A stretch of 64,000 nucleotides of DNA from Schistocerca nitens (taxonomy: Eukaryota; Arthropoda; Insecta; Orthoptera; Acrididae): positions 129,392,521 to 129,456,520 of the forward strand of contig NC_064621.1 of the NCBI RefSeq assembly GCF_023898315.1. The letters are read 5' to 3'. The translations under genes and the position numbers were made by a program. Every line of letters begins with the position of its first letter. Positions within the stretch are counted from its first letter, which is position 1. Shown one piece after another: positions 63,481-64,000 of the stretch. Below the pieces are notes generated by a model. It saw nothing but the letters and a program-made list of their open reading frames with translations, made no database searches and had not been told where the DNA came from.

Positions 63481-64000
63481 AGTCTCAACAATGCATTACA
63501 GTCCGTACGAATCTTCACAAGAGGAGTTCTGTAATACAAGCGAAACAAGTAGAATATACATGATTTTTCTTGTGTTTTCTTTTACTTGTGCCGCCTCAAC
63601 CAGCTTCCAACACAAACTTATTTATTCACACAGACTTACACCCATGATTCGCATACATTATTTACGTTGGTTATGAACATATTACACATCACCATGTTCA
63701 CCAATCATTGCCATGACGTGTCACTGCAAACGCCAATTCTATATGTAACACATAACGTTCATACCGTCAGGTAACTTCCTGATGTTCGCTGCTTACTCCG
63801 TTTAAGTTACATGAAAGTGGTCATATCATTCACTTACGGTTGTTTCCTGAACTCTGTTCATAACTATACGCAGCGGCCCATCAGCCAAAAACTCCGAAGA
63901 CACTTGACGCTACCTGCCGGAATGCGGGCCAGGTCTCTAGATGGTTCTAATTCGAAATCCATTGCAGTGTATCGGGAACATGCAGAAAAACCACTGCGTT
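63481..64000. other. Unannotated
   Basis: No gene or repeat recognised up to the window end. Confidence 0.3.

Noticed and set aside
1-64000. CRISPR arrays, bacterial operons, ribosome binding sites, phage or plasmid modules
   Set aside because: The window is clearly eukaryotic: SINEs, LINEs, TA-flanked Tc1/mariner elements and PLEs. There are no spaced short direct repeats and no operon-like coding.

Overview
This is a eukaryotic, repeat-saturated window with no convincing host gene. No ORF looks like a cellular protein, and every protein-level match I can support is a transposase, a reverse transcriptase or a retroelement endonuclease. Three tRNA-headed SINE families share one tail ending near 'agagccatttgaaccattt'. 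Together with the Tc1, mariner, Penelope, Jockey-like and RTE-like copies, they fit a large insect genome. My best guess, from recalled repeat sequences and not from a search, is an orthopteran (grasshopper or locust, Schistocerca-like).

Names used below. SINE-A has a tRNA-like head with 'ggttctaggcgc' and box B 'ggttcgaatcc'. SINE-G has a tRNA-Gly(CCC)-like head. SINE-C has box B 'ggttcgagtcc' and the tail 'taagtagtgtgtaagctt'. SINE-D is unrelated in its tail ('ggaaccatcccg' on the complementary strand). Tc1-A, Tc1-B and Tc1-C are three Tc1-type families, each present as two large copies.

Layout. 1-7.4 kb: a broken Tc1-A carrying a hAT-like MITE, a SINE-G, then a Tc1-B split by a complete Tc1-C with an intact 340-residue transposase. 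7.4-13.3 kb: a CpG-rich patch, SINEs, a foldback element, a tandem repeat and a hammerhead-like motif. 13.3-15.3 kb: a decayed mariner-type element with a SINE inside. 18.3-22.4 kb: a foldback element with tRNA-like arms, a transposase relic and two LINE relics. 23-30 kb: Tc1 and RTE relics, an internally deleted mariner, and two Penelope-like (PLE) pieces head to head, one split by a second copy of the tRNA-arm foldback. 31.8-38.8 kb: a deleted DD41D mariner, a LINE relic, and inverted PLE-like arms of about 1.1 kb carrying hammerhead-like motifs. 39.2-44.7 kb: a deep nest (Tc1-A, then a LINE with a SINE-G inside, a SINE-A, and a nearly complete PLE). 47-54.6 kb: Tc1-B copy 2, a Tc1 relic interrupted by a SINE-A, Tc1-C copy 2 and a palindromic mariner. 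55-64 kb: relics, a foldback with a second kind of tRNA-like arm, SINEs, one 5S rRNA-derived SINE and a small foldback.

Many insertions have clean target-site duplications (TSDs): 2-bp TA for Tc1/mariner, 8 bp for the hAT-like MITE, 3 bp for the tRNA-arm foldback, and about 7-14 bp for SINEs and the PLE. The order of insertion can therefore be read directly. The autonomous elements plausibly supplied the enzymes for the non-autonomous ones, but only the Tc1-C transposase at 4889-5911 looks fully intact here.
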